From Lysobacteraceae bacterium (GTDB taxonomy: Bacteria; Pseudomonadota; Gammaproteobacteria; Xanthomonadales; Xanthomonadaceae), in assembly GCA_028868545.1 (NCBI GenBank), contig JAGWUF010000009.1:1-60525 (forward strand): a stretch of 60,525 bases of DNA, in the 5' to 3' direction. The notes below the pieces were generated by a model. The model saw only the letters and a list, made by a program, of their open reading frames with translations, made no database searches and was not told where the DNA came from. A program made the translations under genes and the position numbers. Of the stretch, positions 48,339-60,525 are shown piece by piece (position 1 is the first letter of the stretch; every line of letters starts with the position of its first letter).

Positions 48339-48871
48339 CAGGGCATGCCCTTGGCATTGCCCTGGGCGGGTGGTGCCTCGGTGTCCTTGGGCAGGATCCG
48401 CATCTTGACCCGGCCGCCACCGTCGCCACCGCTCTGCAACTGGCCGGTCTTGAGGTTGTACACCACCCGCTCGCCATTGATGCTGCCGCGGGATTGGCGG
48501 ATCACCACGTTGCCGGTGAACACCATGGTCTCGTTCTTCATGTCGTAATCGAGATTGGCGGCAGTGGCGTCGAGATGGTCGCCGTCGTCCATCTCCTGCT
48601 GCAAGCTCACGCCGCCGCTCAGCAACGAGCGGCTGGGCTTGCCATTGGCCTGTTGCAGCACGGCCTTGGCCGACTTCACATGCAAGCTGCCCTGGTCGAT
48701 GGTGACGTTGCCGGTCAGAACGCAGTTGGCATTGGCGCCCAGGCTGCTGCAGTCGCTGGAATTGGCATTGATGTCCATCGGCTGGTTGCGGTCGGAGCTG
48801 CGCGCATGCGTCGTCCCGCTCAGCAGCAGCAACACCAGCAGGGCGGCGCAGAATTCAACGGTGCGGGACAT
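48338..48871 (-). CDS. lptA: Lipopolysaccharide transport periplasmic protein LptA
   Basis: A 177-residue periplasmic protein with a signal peptide ending near THA (residue 23) and a beta-jellyroll OstA domain (about 40-150: [78 protein letters not shown]). It forms the oligomeric bridge between LptC and the outer-membrane LptD. Two cysteines (SDCSS and NANCVLT) early in the mature protein are unusual for E. coli LptA and might pair. A Pro/Ala-rich tail ends it. The start overlaps lptC by 17 bases. Confidence 0.92.
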   Translation of the reverse strand: MSRTVEFCAALLVLLLLSGTTHARSSDRNQPMDINANSSDCSSLGANANCVLTGNVTIDQGSLHVKSAKAVLQQANGKPSRSLLSGGVSLQQEMDDGDHLDATAANLDYDMKNETMVFTGNVVIRQSRGSINGERVVYNLKTGQLQSGGDGGGRVKMRILPKDTEAPPAQGNAKGMP

Positions 48872-49409
48872 AGCGGGCCTTGACCTGTGAAAGAAGGGAG
48901 ACGTGCTGGCGGTCGAGATCCGCGCGCATGCCGATGCCGCGCATTGTAAGACCGGGTTGGGTAATGGTCACTGCATCGCTGGTCTGGGCGTGATGCTCGC
49001 CCAGCAGCAGGGTCAGGGTTTCGGTTTCGATGCGGGTGGCCGGTGGTGCCTGGGCCGGGCTGATGGCGATGACCTGGCCACGCAATTGCAGCTGGCCGCC
49101 ACCGGCCGGGACGAAGCCATGCTGGGCGCGGACGTTCCAGTAGCGCCCTTCGCGGTCGGGCACCTGGAATTGCGGGGTGATCAGGGTCATGGTCTTGTCG
49201 GCCGGATCCCGCTGCAGGCGCGGGCCATTCAAGGTGAAGGACTCCTTGCCCAGCTTGTCCAGCGAGACGATCTGGTAATCGTGCAGGACGTAATCCGGGC
49301 GGGTGCGCAATACCACGTCTTCCGCGGGATGGAATTGCCGCCACACCGACCAGCCGCTGGCGATCGCCGCCAGCAGCAGACACAGGGTCATCGCCGTGCG
49401 CCAGTTCAC
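48855..49409 (-). CDS. lptC: LPS export protein LptC
   Basis: A 184-residue inner-membrane-anchored protein. One membrane helix (about 7-23, LCLLLAAIASGWSVW) is followed by a periplasmic beta-jellyroll ([107 protein letters not shown]). It receives LPS from LptBFG and hands it to LptA. Four-base overlap with kdsC upstream and 17-base overlap with lptA downstream. Confidence 0.93.
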   Translation of the reverse strand: MNWRTAMTLCLLLAAIASGWSVWRQFHPAEDVVLRTRPDYVLHDYQIVSLDKLGKESFTLNGPRLQRDPADKTMTLITPQFQVPDREGRYWNVRAQHGFVPAGGGQLQLRGQVIAISPAQAPPATRIETETLTLLLGEHHAQTSDAVTITQPGLTMRGIGMRADLDRQHVSLLSQVKARYVPHR

Positions 49410-49953
49410 GGGTGTTCCCCGTGATCCAGCAGGGCCTGCACCCGGCCCTGGGCGTGCAACAACAAGTCGCAGGCATCGCGCACGGCGCCGTGGCCAGCCT
49501 GGCGCGGGGTGACCCAGTGCGCCGCCGGCAGCACCCAGGCGTGGGCATCGGGCGGCACGATGGCCAGCCCGACGTCACGCAGGGTGGCCAGATCCGGCAG
49601 GTCGTCGCCCATGAAGGCTACCGCCTCCATGCCGATGCCCATGTCCGCCGCGATCTGGCGCATGCGCTCCAGCTTGCGATGCTCGCCGATGTGCAGATGC
49701 GGAATTTTCAGATCCTGCCCGCGCGCGGCGGTGACCGGGCTGGGACGGGCGCTGACCAGTGCGGTTTCGATGCCGGCATGGCGCAGCAGCACCAGCCCCA
49801 TGCCGTCCTGCACGTGGAATTGCTTCTGTTCGTGGCCGTCGCTGCCATACAGCAGGCCGCCGTCGGTCAGGGTGCCATCGACATCGAACCCGATCAGGCG
49901 AATCCGGGCGGCGCGGGCGAGCAGGTCGGCGGGGTAATCGGGCGGCATCATCA

Positions 49954-49954
<1 letters not shown>
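49406..49954 (-). CDS. kdsC: 3-deoxy-D-manno-octulosonate 8-phosphate phosphatase KdsC
   Basis: A 182-residue HAD phosphatase of the cap-less C0 type, which removes phosphate from Kdo-8-P. Motif I FDVDGTLTDGGLLYG (nucleophile Asp), motif II ETALVSARPSP, the Lys in RMRQIAADMG region, and motif IV VAFMGDDLPDLATLRDVGLAIVPPDA. The start is a run GTG-ATG-ATG-ATG (49957 to 49948); the ATG at 49954 shares its A with the kdsD stop and is the natural coupled start. Confidence 0.93.
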
Positions 49955-52511
<2,557 letters not shown>

Positions 52512-52517
52512 CCGCAG

Positions 52518-52537
52518 CGCCCGCAGGGTTGCGGGCG
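52518..52537. terminator. Stem-loop between murA and rlmM, probable bidirectional terminator
   Basis: CGCCCGCA-GGGT-TGCGGGCG forms a perfect 8-bp GC stem with a four-base loop in the 31-base gap between two converging genes. There is no T-run on either side, so efficiency is uncertain, but the position suits a terminator for both. Confidence 0.55.
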
Positions 52538-52542
52538 TGCAC

Positions 52543-53577
52543 TCAGCGCGGGGTGGCAAAGACCGTGATTTCCTCGCGGTCGTGGTAGAGCTGTTTCGCG
52601 CGGATGGTCAGCGGCTTGCCGGCCTGCTGGGTGAACAGGTCCAGGCACAGTTGCGTCTCTTGCCAGCGCTTCTTCATCGGCAATTTCAGGTTGAAGATGG
52701 CGTGCCGGCACCAGCCTTCGCGCAGCCAGGTGGCCATGCGTTCGGCCACGCGGCGCGGCTGTTCCACCATGTCGCAGACCATCCAGTCCAGCGGCTGCGG
52801 TGGCTGCCAGCTGAAACCATCGGCACGCAGGTGTTGCACCATGCCGGTGTCCAGCACGTGCTGGCGCAGCGGGCCATTGTCGATGGAGGACACCCGCAGA
52901 TGGTGGCGGGTCAGTACCCAGGTCCAACCACCGGGGGCGGCGCCGAGGTCGGCGGCGGCCATGCCTTCCTTCAGCAGCCGCGCACGCTCGTCTTCGGACA
53001 GCAGCACCAGCAGCGCCTCTTCCAGCTTCAGCGCCGAACGCGAGGGCGCGTCCTTGTGCATCTTCAGGCGCGGGATGCCCAGCGGCCACGGCGCGCTGTC
53101 GGCGGGCCGGCTGCTGGCCAGCAAGGCGTGGTCGCCAGCAATCAGGAACACATGCAGGCGCGGCAGCCGGCGGCTGTCCTGCTGGGTCAGCAGGTCGGCC
53201 TTGCGCAGCGCCGGCCGCAGCGCGTTGCCCAGGCTGCGTGCCAGCCCCGCCAGCGGCTTGCCGGCGTCGGAATCGGGGTGCTCCATCACCAGCGCGCCGA
53301 AGCGCGGCCCGCCCTGCAGCGCCGCCAGCATCGGCGTGATGCGGTCGTTCGGGTCGAGGTCTTTCAGCTCGGCCAACAGGCGCAGCTTCTGCCGCGCGAA
53401 GATCAATTGTGCGAATGGCAGTGCACGATCCAGCGCCTCGCCGTCCTCGCAGAAAAACACCACGTAGCCGCAGTCGCGCTCGGTGCGCGCATAGCCGGCG
53501 ATGCCGGCCTGTGCGGCGCGTTCGGTCAGTTCGCCGGCCAGCTCCGGTTCGAAGCCCTGGCGGCAGTAGCACAGCAA
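52543..53577 (-). CDS. rlmM: 23S rRNA C2498 2'-O-ribose methyltransferase RlmM
   Basis: A 344-residue enzyme methylating C2498 of 23S rRNA. The N-terminal THUMP-like half begins LLCYCRQGFEPELAGEL, and the Rossmann half has AADLGAAPGGWTWVLTRHHLRVSSIDNGPLRQHVL (SAM site), DWMVCDMVEQP, NLKLPMKKRW and RAKQLYHDREEITVFA, all typical. No ATG exists near the start. TTG 53577 is taken here, but an ATT at 53586 overlapping the deaminase stop would give the N-terminus (x-x-G-LLCYCRQG) seen in Xanthomonas. It follows the nucleoside deaminase gene directly. Confidence 0.93.
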   Translation of the reverse strand: MLCYCRQGFEPELAGELTERAAQAGIAGYARTERDCGYVVFFCEDGEALDRALPFAQLIFARQKLRLLAELKDLDPNDRITPMLAALQGGPRFGALVMEHPDSDAGKPLAGLARSLGNALRPALRKADLLTQQDSRRLPRLHVFLIAGDHALLASSRPADSAPWPLGIPRLKMHKDAPSRSALKLEEALLVLLSEDERARLLKEGMAAADLGAAPGGWTWVLTRHHLRVSSIDNGPLRQHVLDTGMVQHLRADGFSWQPPQPLDWMVCDMVEQPRRVAERMATWLREGWCRHAIFNLKLPMKKRWQETQLCLDLFTQQAGKPLTIRAKQLYHDREEITVFATPR

Positions 53578-53581
53578 CCCG

Positions 53582-54151
53582 TCAATAATTCGGCCCGCCC
53601 AGTTCGCCGTAGGTCTTCAGCACCGCGCAGGCGGCGTCGCGCTGCACGTCGCGCACCACCTCGATCCCGCGCTTGTTGAGTTCGCCGATCCAGTCCGCCG
53701 GCAGCGGGCCTTCGTCGAAGGCGGTCAGCGCCATCACGTCCTCGGCGCGGGCGCCGATCAGCAGGCGATCGATGCCGGCCCACATCGTTGCGCCGTAGCA
53801 CTGGCAGCAGGGCTGGGCCGATGTGGCCAGGGTGACCGGGCCGCCGAACTCGTTGAGGCGGAACTGCTGCAGGCGCTGCTGCGCCAGCATGTAGGCCATG
53901 GTTTCGGCGTGCGCCAGCGAGCAGCTCTGGCGCACCACCCGGTTCACGCCCACCGCGATCAGCTGGTGCTGCGGGCTGAACACCGCCGCGCCGAACGGGC
54001 CGCCGCTCTGGCGCTCCACGTTGAATTTCGACAGCTCGACGGCGAAGCCCACCTTGGCTTCGTCGCTGGAGAAATCGCGGCCGGCCACGTCCAGCTCCAG
54101 CACCCAGATGGGCAGGGTGATGTGCAGCTGCGCGGGAAGCGGCATCGCCAT
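53582..54151 (-). CDS. Nucleoside deaminase, cytidine/deoxycytidylate-deaminase superfamily
   Basis: A 189-residue zinc hydrolase. The zinc site is HAE at 81-83 (SLAHAETMAYML) and PCCQC at 114-118 (PCxxC; Cys115 and Cys118), the superfamily pattern. GGPFGAAVFSPQHQLIAVGVNRVVRQ is like guanine deaminase and tRNA adenosine deaminase. It is longer than TadA and has an N-terminal extension of about 40 residues, so it is more likely a free-base or nucleoside deaminase; substrate not determined. The ATG at 54151 begins two bases past the glnS stop. It is in a glnS-deaminase-rlmM run. Confidence 0.82.
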   Translation of the reverse strand: MAMPLPAQLHITLPIWVLELDVAGRDFSSDEAKVGFAVELSKFNVERQSGGPFGAAVFSPQHQLIAVGVNRVVRQSCSLAHAETMAYMLAQQRLQQFRLNEFGGPVTLATSAQPCCQCYGATMWAGIDRLLIGARAEDVMALTAFDEGPLPADWIGELNKRGIEVVRDVQRDAACAVLKTYGELGGPNY

Positions 54152-54152
54152 G

Positions 54153-55898
<1,746 letters not shown>

Positions 55899-55976
55899 GG
55901 CGTGGGTGCTTGCTGGATAGTCCGATAGTTTATCCGAGCCTGCCCGGATGGGCCGAAGCGGCGTAATCTGCGCAGC

Positions 55977-56240
55977 ATGCGCGATGTCTATCAAGCCGAG
56001 AATCTGATCGATGCCCATCTGGTGAAGCAGGCACTGGAAGCCGAGGGCATTCCCGCGTTCGTGCGCGGGGAGGCGCTGACCGGCGGGATCGGCGAGCTGG
56101 GCGTGTTCGGGCTGGTGGGGGTGATGGTGCCCGATGCCGCCTGGCCGCAGGCGCGTGACATCGTGGTTGCGCTGCAGTTGGGCGAGCACCCGCTGCCGCT
56201 CGAAGACGAGGACGAGCTGCCCGGCGCGCAGCCCGCATGA
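55977..56240 (+). CDS. DUF2007 domain protein (putative signal-transducing protein)
   Basis: An 87-residue protein of the DUF2007 family: MRDVYQAENLIDAHLVKQALEAEGIPAFVRGEALTGGIGEL, then LGVFGLVGVMVPDAAWPQARDIV, where this beta-alpha-beta fold resembles the ACT/PII-like small domains. The C-terminus is acidic (LEDEDELPG). No function is established. It overlaps the EamA transporter by four bases (ATGA) and is probably cotranscribed. Confidence 0.8.
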   Translation: MRDVYQAENLIDAHLVKQALEAEGIPAFVRGEALTGGIGELGVFGLVGVMVPDAAWPQARDIVVALQLGEHPLPLEDEDELPGAQPA

Positions 56241-57154
56241 GCGCCGCCCATCCGCAGCGCGCAGCCAGCCTGCAGCTGCTGGCCGGCGCGGCGATCATCG
56301 GCAGCAACGGGCTGATGGTACGGCTGGCGGCGATGCCGCCGACCGCGGTGGCGTTCTGGCGAATGCTGCTGGCGGGCGTGCTGCTGGCCGCGCTGGTCAG
56401 CGCGCGCCACGGCTGGCAGCCACTGCCGCGCAAGGCGTGGCGCTGGCTGCTGGTGCCGGTGGTCGCCTTCGCGATTGATTTGTGGATGTGGCACAAGAGC
56501 ATCCTGCTGGTGGGGCCGGGACTGTCCACCCTGCTGGCCAATGCGCAGGTGTTTTTCATGGCGCTGGCGGGCGTGCTGCTGTTCGGCGAGCGGCTGCACG
56601 CGCGCTTCGTCGCCGGCGTGCTGCTGGCGTTCTTCGGCCTGTGGCTGCTGCTGGGTGCGGACTGGGCCACGCTGCCGCCGCAGTACCGCTGGGGCGTGTG
56701 GCTGGGGCTGGGCGCGGGCGTGTGCTACGCCGCCTACAACGTCGGCATCAAGCGTTCGCAGGCGGAGGCCGGCGTGGGCCGTGCGCGGGTGCCGGTGGAA
56801 CAGGTGCTGTGCTACGCCGCGTTCGGCAGCGCGCTGTGCCTGGGGTTGATCGGCGGGGCCGAGGGCGAGGCGTTTGCACCGCCGTCCTGGCAGGCCTGGG
56901 GCATCCTGCTGGCGCTGGCGGCAGTGGGCCATTGCCTGAGCTGGATCCTGATTTCGCGCGCGATGGGCGTGCTGCCGGTGGCGCTGGCCGGCCTGCTGCT
57001 GTTGGCCCAACCCATCGTGGCCTATCTGCTGGACGTGCTGGTGCTGCATTTGCAGCCCACGCCAAGGCAATGGGCGGGGCTGGCGGTCAGTCTGGCCGGG
57101 ATCTTCGTGGCCGGGATGAAGACCCGGCAGGATCACGCCGCGCAGGAAGCCTAG
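56237..57154 (+). CDS. EamA/DMT-superfamily transporter
   Basis: A 305-residue inner-membrane protein with ten predicted helices in two EamA repeats. Repeat 1 starts LQLLAGAAIIGSNGLMVRLAAMPPTAVAFWRMLLAGVLLAALV, and each repeat carries the re-entrant LSTLLANAQVFFMALAGVLLFGERL / ALAGLLLLAQPIVAYLLDVLVL element typical of drug/metabolite transporters. The substrate is not evident. It is convergent with the 129-residue secreted protein gene, with only 21 bases between. Confidence 0.88.
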   Translation: MSAAHPQRAASLQLLAGAAIIGSNGLMVRLAAMPPTAVAFWRMLLAGVLLAALVSARHGWQPLPRKAWRWLLVPVVAFAIDLWMWHKSILLVGPGLSTLLANAQVFFMALAGVLLFGERLHARFVAGVLLAFFGLWLLLGADWATLPPQYRWGVWLGLGAGVCYAAYNVGIKRSQAEAGVGRARVPVEQVLCYAAFGSALCLGLIGGAEGEAFAPPSWQAWGILLALAAVGHCLSWILISRAMGVLPVALAGLLLLAQPIVAYLLDVLVLHLQPTPRQWAGLAVSLAGIFVAGMKTRQDHAAQEA

Positions 57155-57175
57155 GTGTGCAAACCCGGGCCGCCC

Positions 57176-57565
57176 TTACGGCAGCCACTGGCACCAGTAC
57201 TGCAGCTCGCTGCTCTTGCTGGGTTCGTAGACGTACTGGAAGCCGGTGAAACCCCAGTCGCCCGCGCGCGGGTCGAACGGCGGGCGGTAGCTGGCCTGAT
57301 GGATCAGCACCGGCGTGCCGCTGCTGGTGCCGTAGGCATAGGCGCGCACGAATCTGCCTTGCTCCGGCAGATCGGCGTACACCAGCTTGAATTCGAAATA
57401 ACGGCCGATCTTGCGGCTGGCCACGCCGTAGGGCTGCGCGGTGGGCTGCGCGTCGACGATCCATTCCTCGCCGCCGTAGATGACGTGGCAGCGTGCGGTG
57501 TCGGCGTGGGCGGCGCTGGCCATGCACAGCAGGGCCGCCACGGCGGCGAAATGGCGCAGGTTCAT
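57176..57565 (-). CDS. Small secreted protein of unknown function
   Basis: A 129-residue exported protein. The ATG 57565 begins a signal peptide (cleavage near AHA-DT at residue 21); the first five codons of the longer frame are discarded. The mature part has two Cys (ARCHVIYGGEEW and QYWCQWLP, near the two ends), so a disulfide closing the fold is likely, and is rich in Tyr/Phe with strands such as RYFEFKLVYADLPEQGRFVRAYAYG. I do not recognise the family. It overlaps the upstream CapA-like gene by four bases. Confidence 0.65.
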   Translation of the reverse strand: MNLRHFAAVAALLCMASAAHADTARCHVIYGGEEWIVDAQPTAQPYGVASRKIGRYFEFKLVYADLPEQGRFVRAYAYGTSSGTPVLIHQASYRPPFDPRAGDWGFTGFQYVYEPSKSSELQYWCQWLP

Positions 57566-58536
57566 GGGGCCCCCGTGCATTGGCGAACGGCGGTATCACC
57601 GGCTTTGCCGCAGGGGCTGCTGGCGGTGGGCGAAGGATGCGGCACGCCGTCCTTGTCCAGCCGCGCCACGTAGGTGCGCCAGCTGCGCACGCCGTCTGCG
57701 CCGATGTCGGCCGAAAGCATCCAGCCGGTGGTGGTGGCTTCGGTTTCGAAACTGTTGAACAGGAAATTGCCGAGGCTGTAGATGATTGGTTTGCCCTTGT
57801 AGACGTCGGCCCCCTGGGTGACATGTGGGTGGCCGCCCACCACCATGTCGGCACCGGCGTCGATCAGGCGCCTGGCAAAATCGCGCAGCCGTGGGCTGGG
57901 CTGCGGCTCTTCCTCCCAACCCCAGTGCATGAACGGGATGACGATGTCGGCGTGGTGCACGCGGCGGGCGTCGATCACGTCCTGCAATACCTGCTCGTCC
58001 TCGCCGCTCCAGGCCACGCCGGGCGTGCCGGCGCTGGCCTCGAACGAACGCGGCTTGAATTCCACATAGCCCAGCAAGGCGATGCGCAGGCCGTTGCGTT
58101 CCAGGATCAGCGGCGCGTGTGCTTCGGCCAGGTCATGGCCGCCGCCGAAGTACGGCAGGTGCGCGGCACGCATCAGGCCTAATTGCTCGGCGAAGGCGGC
58201 CTTGCCGAAATCGCCGGAGTGGTTGTTGGCCAGTGACAGCGCATCGAAATGACGCTTGAGCACCGGCAACACCTGCGGGCTGGCGCGGAAGGTGAAGGGC
58301 TTGGCCAATGCCGTGCCGCCGTTGGCCACCACGCATTCCAGATTGCCGATGCGCAGGTCGTGGCGGTCCAGCAGCGGCTGGAACGGGGCCAGCGGGTCGG
58401 TTCCGGCGGCGATCAATTCGCCCGGGCGTTCGGCCACCATGACATCGCCGACGAAGGCGATGGTCACCTCGCGCGCCGGGGTGGCGGCGTGGGACAGGCA
58501 GGGGGCGAGCAGCAGTGGCAGCAGGAGTCGTTTCAT
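57562..58536 (-). CDS. CapA/PgsA-like metallophosphatase family protein
   Basis: A 324-residue exported protein of the PGA_cap (CapA/YwtB) family in the calcineurin-like phosphoesterase clan. Signal peptide at residues 1-17 (ending SHA). Metal-site motifs are FVGDVMVAE (Asp), GNLECVVANGG (Asn), LANNHSGDFG (Asn-His), MHWGWEEEPQPS (His), VGGHPHVTQG (His-His), and GNFLFNS. CapA proteins take part in poly-gamma-glutamate capsule synthesis, but no capB/capC neighbours exist here, so its role may be a cell-wall or phosphate-linked one. Coupled to the small secreted gene downstream. Confidence 0.85.
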   Translation of the reverse strand: MKRLLLPLLLAPCLSHAATPAREVTIAFVGDVMVAERPGELIAAGTDPLAPFQPLLDRHDLRIGNLECVVANGGTALAKPFTFRASPQVLPVLKRHFDALSLANNHSGDFGKAAFAEQLGLMRAAHLPYFGGGHDLAEAHAPLILERNGLRIALLGYVEFKPRSFEASAGTPGVAWSGEDEQVLQDVIDARRVHHADIVIPFMHWGWEEEPQPSPRLRDFARRLIDAGADMVVGGHPHVTQGADVYKGKPIIYSLGNFLFNSFETEATTTGWMLSADIGADGVRSWRTYVARLDKDGVPHPSPTASSPCGKAGDTAVRQCTGAP

Positions 58537-58563
58537 TGGCTGATCATGCCGCAATTTCCCTGG

Positions 58564-59205
58564 CTAAAGCACGGTGACCGCGCAGGCATAGACCAGCTCG
58601 CAGGCACCATTGCCGCTGTCATCGCGACGCAGCGAGCTGACCCAGTGCCAGCCGTCGCGGGCGTCGATGCGCACCAGCCAGCCGTCGATGCGGATGCGGT
58701 CATCGGCATGGATGCGGCCCAGTGCCGCGGCCACCTCGGCATTGGCCGGCACCATGTGCATGTTGGCGCTGCTGCGCACGATTTCATCCACCGGGATCGG
58801 TGGCTGCTGCTGCCAGCGATAGTGGTACCAGCGGCCACTCTGGCGGATCTGCAACTGCGCCAGCACGGCGGCGTCGGTCATCCGGCCCCAGCCCAGGGCC
58901 AGGTCCATCGGTGAATAGGTGGCACCAGCATCGAACCGGTAGTTTTCGCGCCCCAGCACGCGTGCAGCCACGCTGAAGCCGGCCAACGGCGTGACGTTCG
59001 CGCCGGCGATCACGGGCAGGACCAGACCGTCGGGAACATCGGTTTGCAGCGGTGGCGCGCCCATCGTGGCGCTAGGCGGCAGCGGGCAGGCACGGGTCAG
59101 CGGGCCCGCCACGGGCGCGGGCAGCGTGTGGCGCGGGTGCGCCAGCCACCAGGCCAGCAGCAGGCAGGCAAGGCAGGCCAGCACGATGCCGCCGCGTCCG
59201 CGCAT
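58564..59205 (-). CDS. Membrane-anchored hypothetical protein
   Basis: A 213-residue protein starting at ATG 59205. One N-terminal membrane helix (GIVLACLACLLLAWWLAH) acts as anchor or uncleaved signal, so the rest (about 24-213) faces the periplasm. It is Pro-rich first, then mixed alpha/beta: VLGRENYRFDAGATYSPMDLALGWGRMTDAAVLAQLQIRQSGRWYHYRW, and RIDGWLVRIDARDGWHWVSSLRRDDSGNGACELVYACAV with a Cys pair near the end. I do not recognise a characterised family; similar anchored proteins are common in xanthomonads. It is 14 bases downstream of oxyR and might be cotranscribed. Confidence 0.65.
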   Translation of the reverse strand: MRGRGGIVLACLACLLLAWWLAHPRHTLPAPVAGPLTRACPLPPSATMGAPPLQTDVPDGLVLPVIAGANVTPLAGFSVAARVLGRENYRFDAGATYSPMDLALGWGRMTDAAVLAQLQIRQSGRWYHYRWQQQPPIPVDEIVRSSANMHMVPANAEVAAALGRIHADDRIRIDGWLVRIDARDGWHWVSSLRRDDSGNGACELVYACAVTVL

Positions 59206-59218
59206 GGGTACTCCACGA

Positions 59219-60124
59219 TCAGGGATGGGCCAATTGTGCCTGCGCACTGCCGGCCAGCACAGCGGCCACGGTGTCAAGGAAACCATCCAGTGCCGACGAC
59301 TTGCGCCAGGCCAGTGCGATCTTGCGGCTGGGTGCGGGGTCGATGAAGGGCACCAGCGTCATGCCCGCCGGTTGCGCGATGGACGGATGCACTGACAATT
59401 GCGGCAGCAAGGTCACGCCCACGCCGGCGGCCACCATCTGCCGCAGGGTTTCCAGGCTGGTGGCGCGGAAGCCGGATTTTTCCTGTGCGCCGGCCAGCCG
59501 GCACACATCCAGTGCCTGATCGCGCAGGCAGTGGCCGTCCTCCAGCAGCAGCAGGGTTTCGTGGCCAAGGTCGTTGCCGGAAAGACGCGGCAACTTCGTC
59601 AGCGGGTGCCCGGTGGGGGCCGCCAGCAGGAAAGGTTCTTCAAACAGGAATTGCGCGTGCAATTGCTCGTCGTGGATCGGCAACGCCAGCAGCGCGGCAT
59701 CCAGCTTGCCTTCGCGCAGGCGCTGCAGCAGCACATCGCTTTTTTCCTCCACCAGCAGCAATTCCAGTTGCGGGAATTGCTGGCGCAATGCCGGTACCGC
59801 ATGCGGCAGGAAATACGGTGCCAACGTGGGGAACACGCCCAGCCGCAGGCTGCCGGCGGCGGGGTCACGGCTGCGGCGTGCGGTGTCCTTCATCGCCTCC
59901 GCATCGGCCACGATCCGGCGCGCCTGCTGCAACAGCGTCTGGCCCACCGCAGTCAACATCACTTTGCGCGGGGCGCGCTCGACCAGGGTCACGCCCAACT
60001 CTTCCTCCAGTTTCCTGATCTGGGTGGACAGCGTGGGTTGGCTGACGAAGCAGGCGTCGGCAGCCTTGCCGAAATGACGCAGATCGGCCAATGCCACGAA
60101 ATATTTGAGGTCGCGAAGATTCAT
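59219..60124 (-). CDS. oxyR: Hydrogen-peroxide-sensing regulator OxyR
   Basis: A 301-residue LysR-type regulator. N-terminal winged HTH ([45 protein letters not shown]). The redox-active cysteines fall at exactly Cys199 and Cys208 ([16 protein letters not shown]), the numbering of E. coli OxyR, so peroxide sensing through a disulfide is very likely. The ATG at 60124 overlaps the ahpF stop (ATGA). Transcribed with ahpF, the peroxiredoxin reductase, which OxyR usually activates; this makes an autoregulated stress operon. Confidence 0.96.
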   Translation of the reverse strand: MNLRDLKYFVALADLRHFGKAADACFVSQPTLSTQIRKLEEELGVTLVERAPRKVMLTAVGQTLLQQARRIVADAEAMKDTARRSRDPAAGSLRLGVFPTLAPYFLPHAVPALRQQFPQLELLLVEEKSDVLLQRLREGKLDAALLALPIHDEQLHAQFLFEEPFLLAAPTGHPLTKLPRLSGNDLGHETLLLLEDGHCLRDQALDVCRLAGAQEKSGFRATSLETLRQMVAAGVGVTLLPQLSVHPSIAQPAGMTLVPFIDPAPSRKIALAWRKSSALDGFLDTVAAVLAGSAQAQLAHP

Positions 60125-60525
60125 GCCGCCTTCGCTTCGGCCGGGGCCGAGTGGCGAATCAGGAAATCGAACGCCGACAACGCCGCGGTGGAGCCCGCGC
60201 CCATCGAAATCGCGATCTGCTTGAACACTTGCGTGGTGGCATCGCCGGCGGCAAACACGCCGGGCAGGCTGGTCTGGCCACGCGGGTCGATGACGATTTC
60301 GCCGCGCGGGGTCAATTCCAGCGTGCCTTTCAGCCATTCGGTATTGGGCATCAACCCGATCTGCACGAACACGCCGGCCAGTGCCACGCTGTGCGCCTGC
60401 CCACTGCTGCGGTCGGTGTAGTCCAGCGCGTGCAGCTTGCTGCCGTCACCCTGCATGGCGGTGGTCTGCGCGTTCACGTGCACGTCCACGTTGGGCAGGC
60501 TGTGCAGTTTGCGTTGCAACACGTC
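60121..60525 (-). CDS. ahpF: Alkyl hydroperoxide reductase subunit F, C-terminal fragment
   Basis: The gene continues past the window's right edge; only the last 134 codons and the TGA are present. The fragment is the end of a flavoprotein pyridine-nucleotide reductase: [46 protein letters not shown] (the FAD-binding GDATT motif), and [24 protein letters not shown]. The CxxC pair and N-terminal domain are outside. AhpF regenerates AhpC, which removes peroxides. Its stop overlaps the oxyR start. Confidence 0.93.
   Translation of the reverse strand, partial: DVLQRKLHSLPNVDVHVNAQTTAMQGDGSKLHALDYTDRSSGQAHSVALAGVFVQIGLMPNTEWLKGTLELTPRGEIVIDPRGQTSLPGVFAAGDATTQVFKQIAISMGAGSTAALSAFDFLIRHSAPAEAKAA

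Overview
The window is a stretch of high-GC, gene-dense bacterial chromosome, with no phage, IS element, CRISPR array, tRNA or rRNA visible. Protein sequences and gene order point to a gammaproteobacterium of the Xanthomonadaceae/Lysobacteraceae (Xanthomonas, Lysobacter, Luteimonas, Thermomonas relatives). The main clues are engB - cytochrome c4 - two DsbA proteins; proC - yggS divergent from pilT - pilU; kdsD-kdsC-lptC-lptA-lptB-rpoN-hpf-hprK-rapZ followed by a mannose-type EIIA, HPr, EI and mgtE; ibaG-murA; a plant/proteobacterial-type GshA; and a short AMP nucleosidase. The genus cannot be fixed from the sequence alone. No intergenic gap is longer than about 215 bases.

Layout. 1-8.7 kb: the tail of a TauE/SafE permease, a large TonB-dependent receptor with its own UUCG-loop terminator, an EEP-family hydrolase, two periplasmic DsbA-type oxidoreductases, a dihaem cytochrome c4, the ribosome-assembly GTPase EngB and GshA. 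8.7-22.5 kb: PEP carboxylase, the glutathione-dependent formaldehyde pair adhC-fghA, a PP-loop ATPase with a small unknown neighbour, DegV, AMP nucleosidase, a DUF924 protein, a three-domain glutaredoxin/A-type/rhodanese fusion, an SGNH hydrolase, an aminotransferase, RsgA and a QEGLA/HExxxH protein. 22.5-31.6 kb: an operon of GltS, D-amino-acid dehydrogenase and a GT-C-like membrane protein, then MaeB and homodimeric AceE. 31.6-41.3 kb: aroK-aroB, pdxH, proC-yggS, pilT-pilU, yqgE-ruvX-pyrB and mgtE.

41.4-51 kb is one long minus-strand block. It makes Kdo precursors (kdsD, kdsC), builds the LPS export bridge (lptC, lptA, lptB), and encodes sigma-54, a ribosome hibernation factor, HPr kinase, RapZ and a PTS phosphorelay without a sugar permease. 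ibaG-murA diverges from it. 52.5-60.5 kb: rlmM, a nucleoside deaminase, glnS, a DUF2007 protein, an EamA transporter, a CapA-like phosphatase with a small secreted partner, a membrane-anchored unknown, oxyR, and the C-terminal part of ahpF.

The themes are envelope biogenesis, thiol and peroxide chemistry (Dsb, GshA, formaldehyde detoxification, Grx fusion, AhpF/OxyR), central carbon metabolism and phosphotransfer-based regulation. I see no clear novel defence or mobile system. The best leads are the Grx/A-type/rhodanese fusion whose A-type domain has no cysteine, the HExxxH + QEGLA protein overlapping rsgA, the gltS-dadA-membrane protein operon, and the permease-less PTS with HPr kinase but no ptsN at the expected place.
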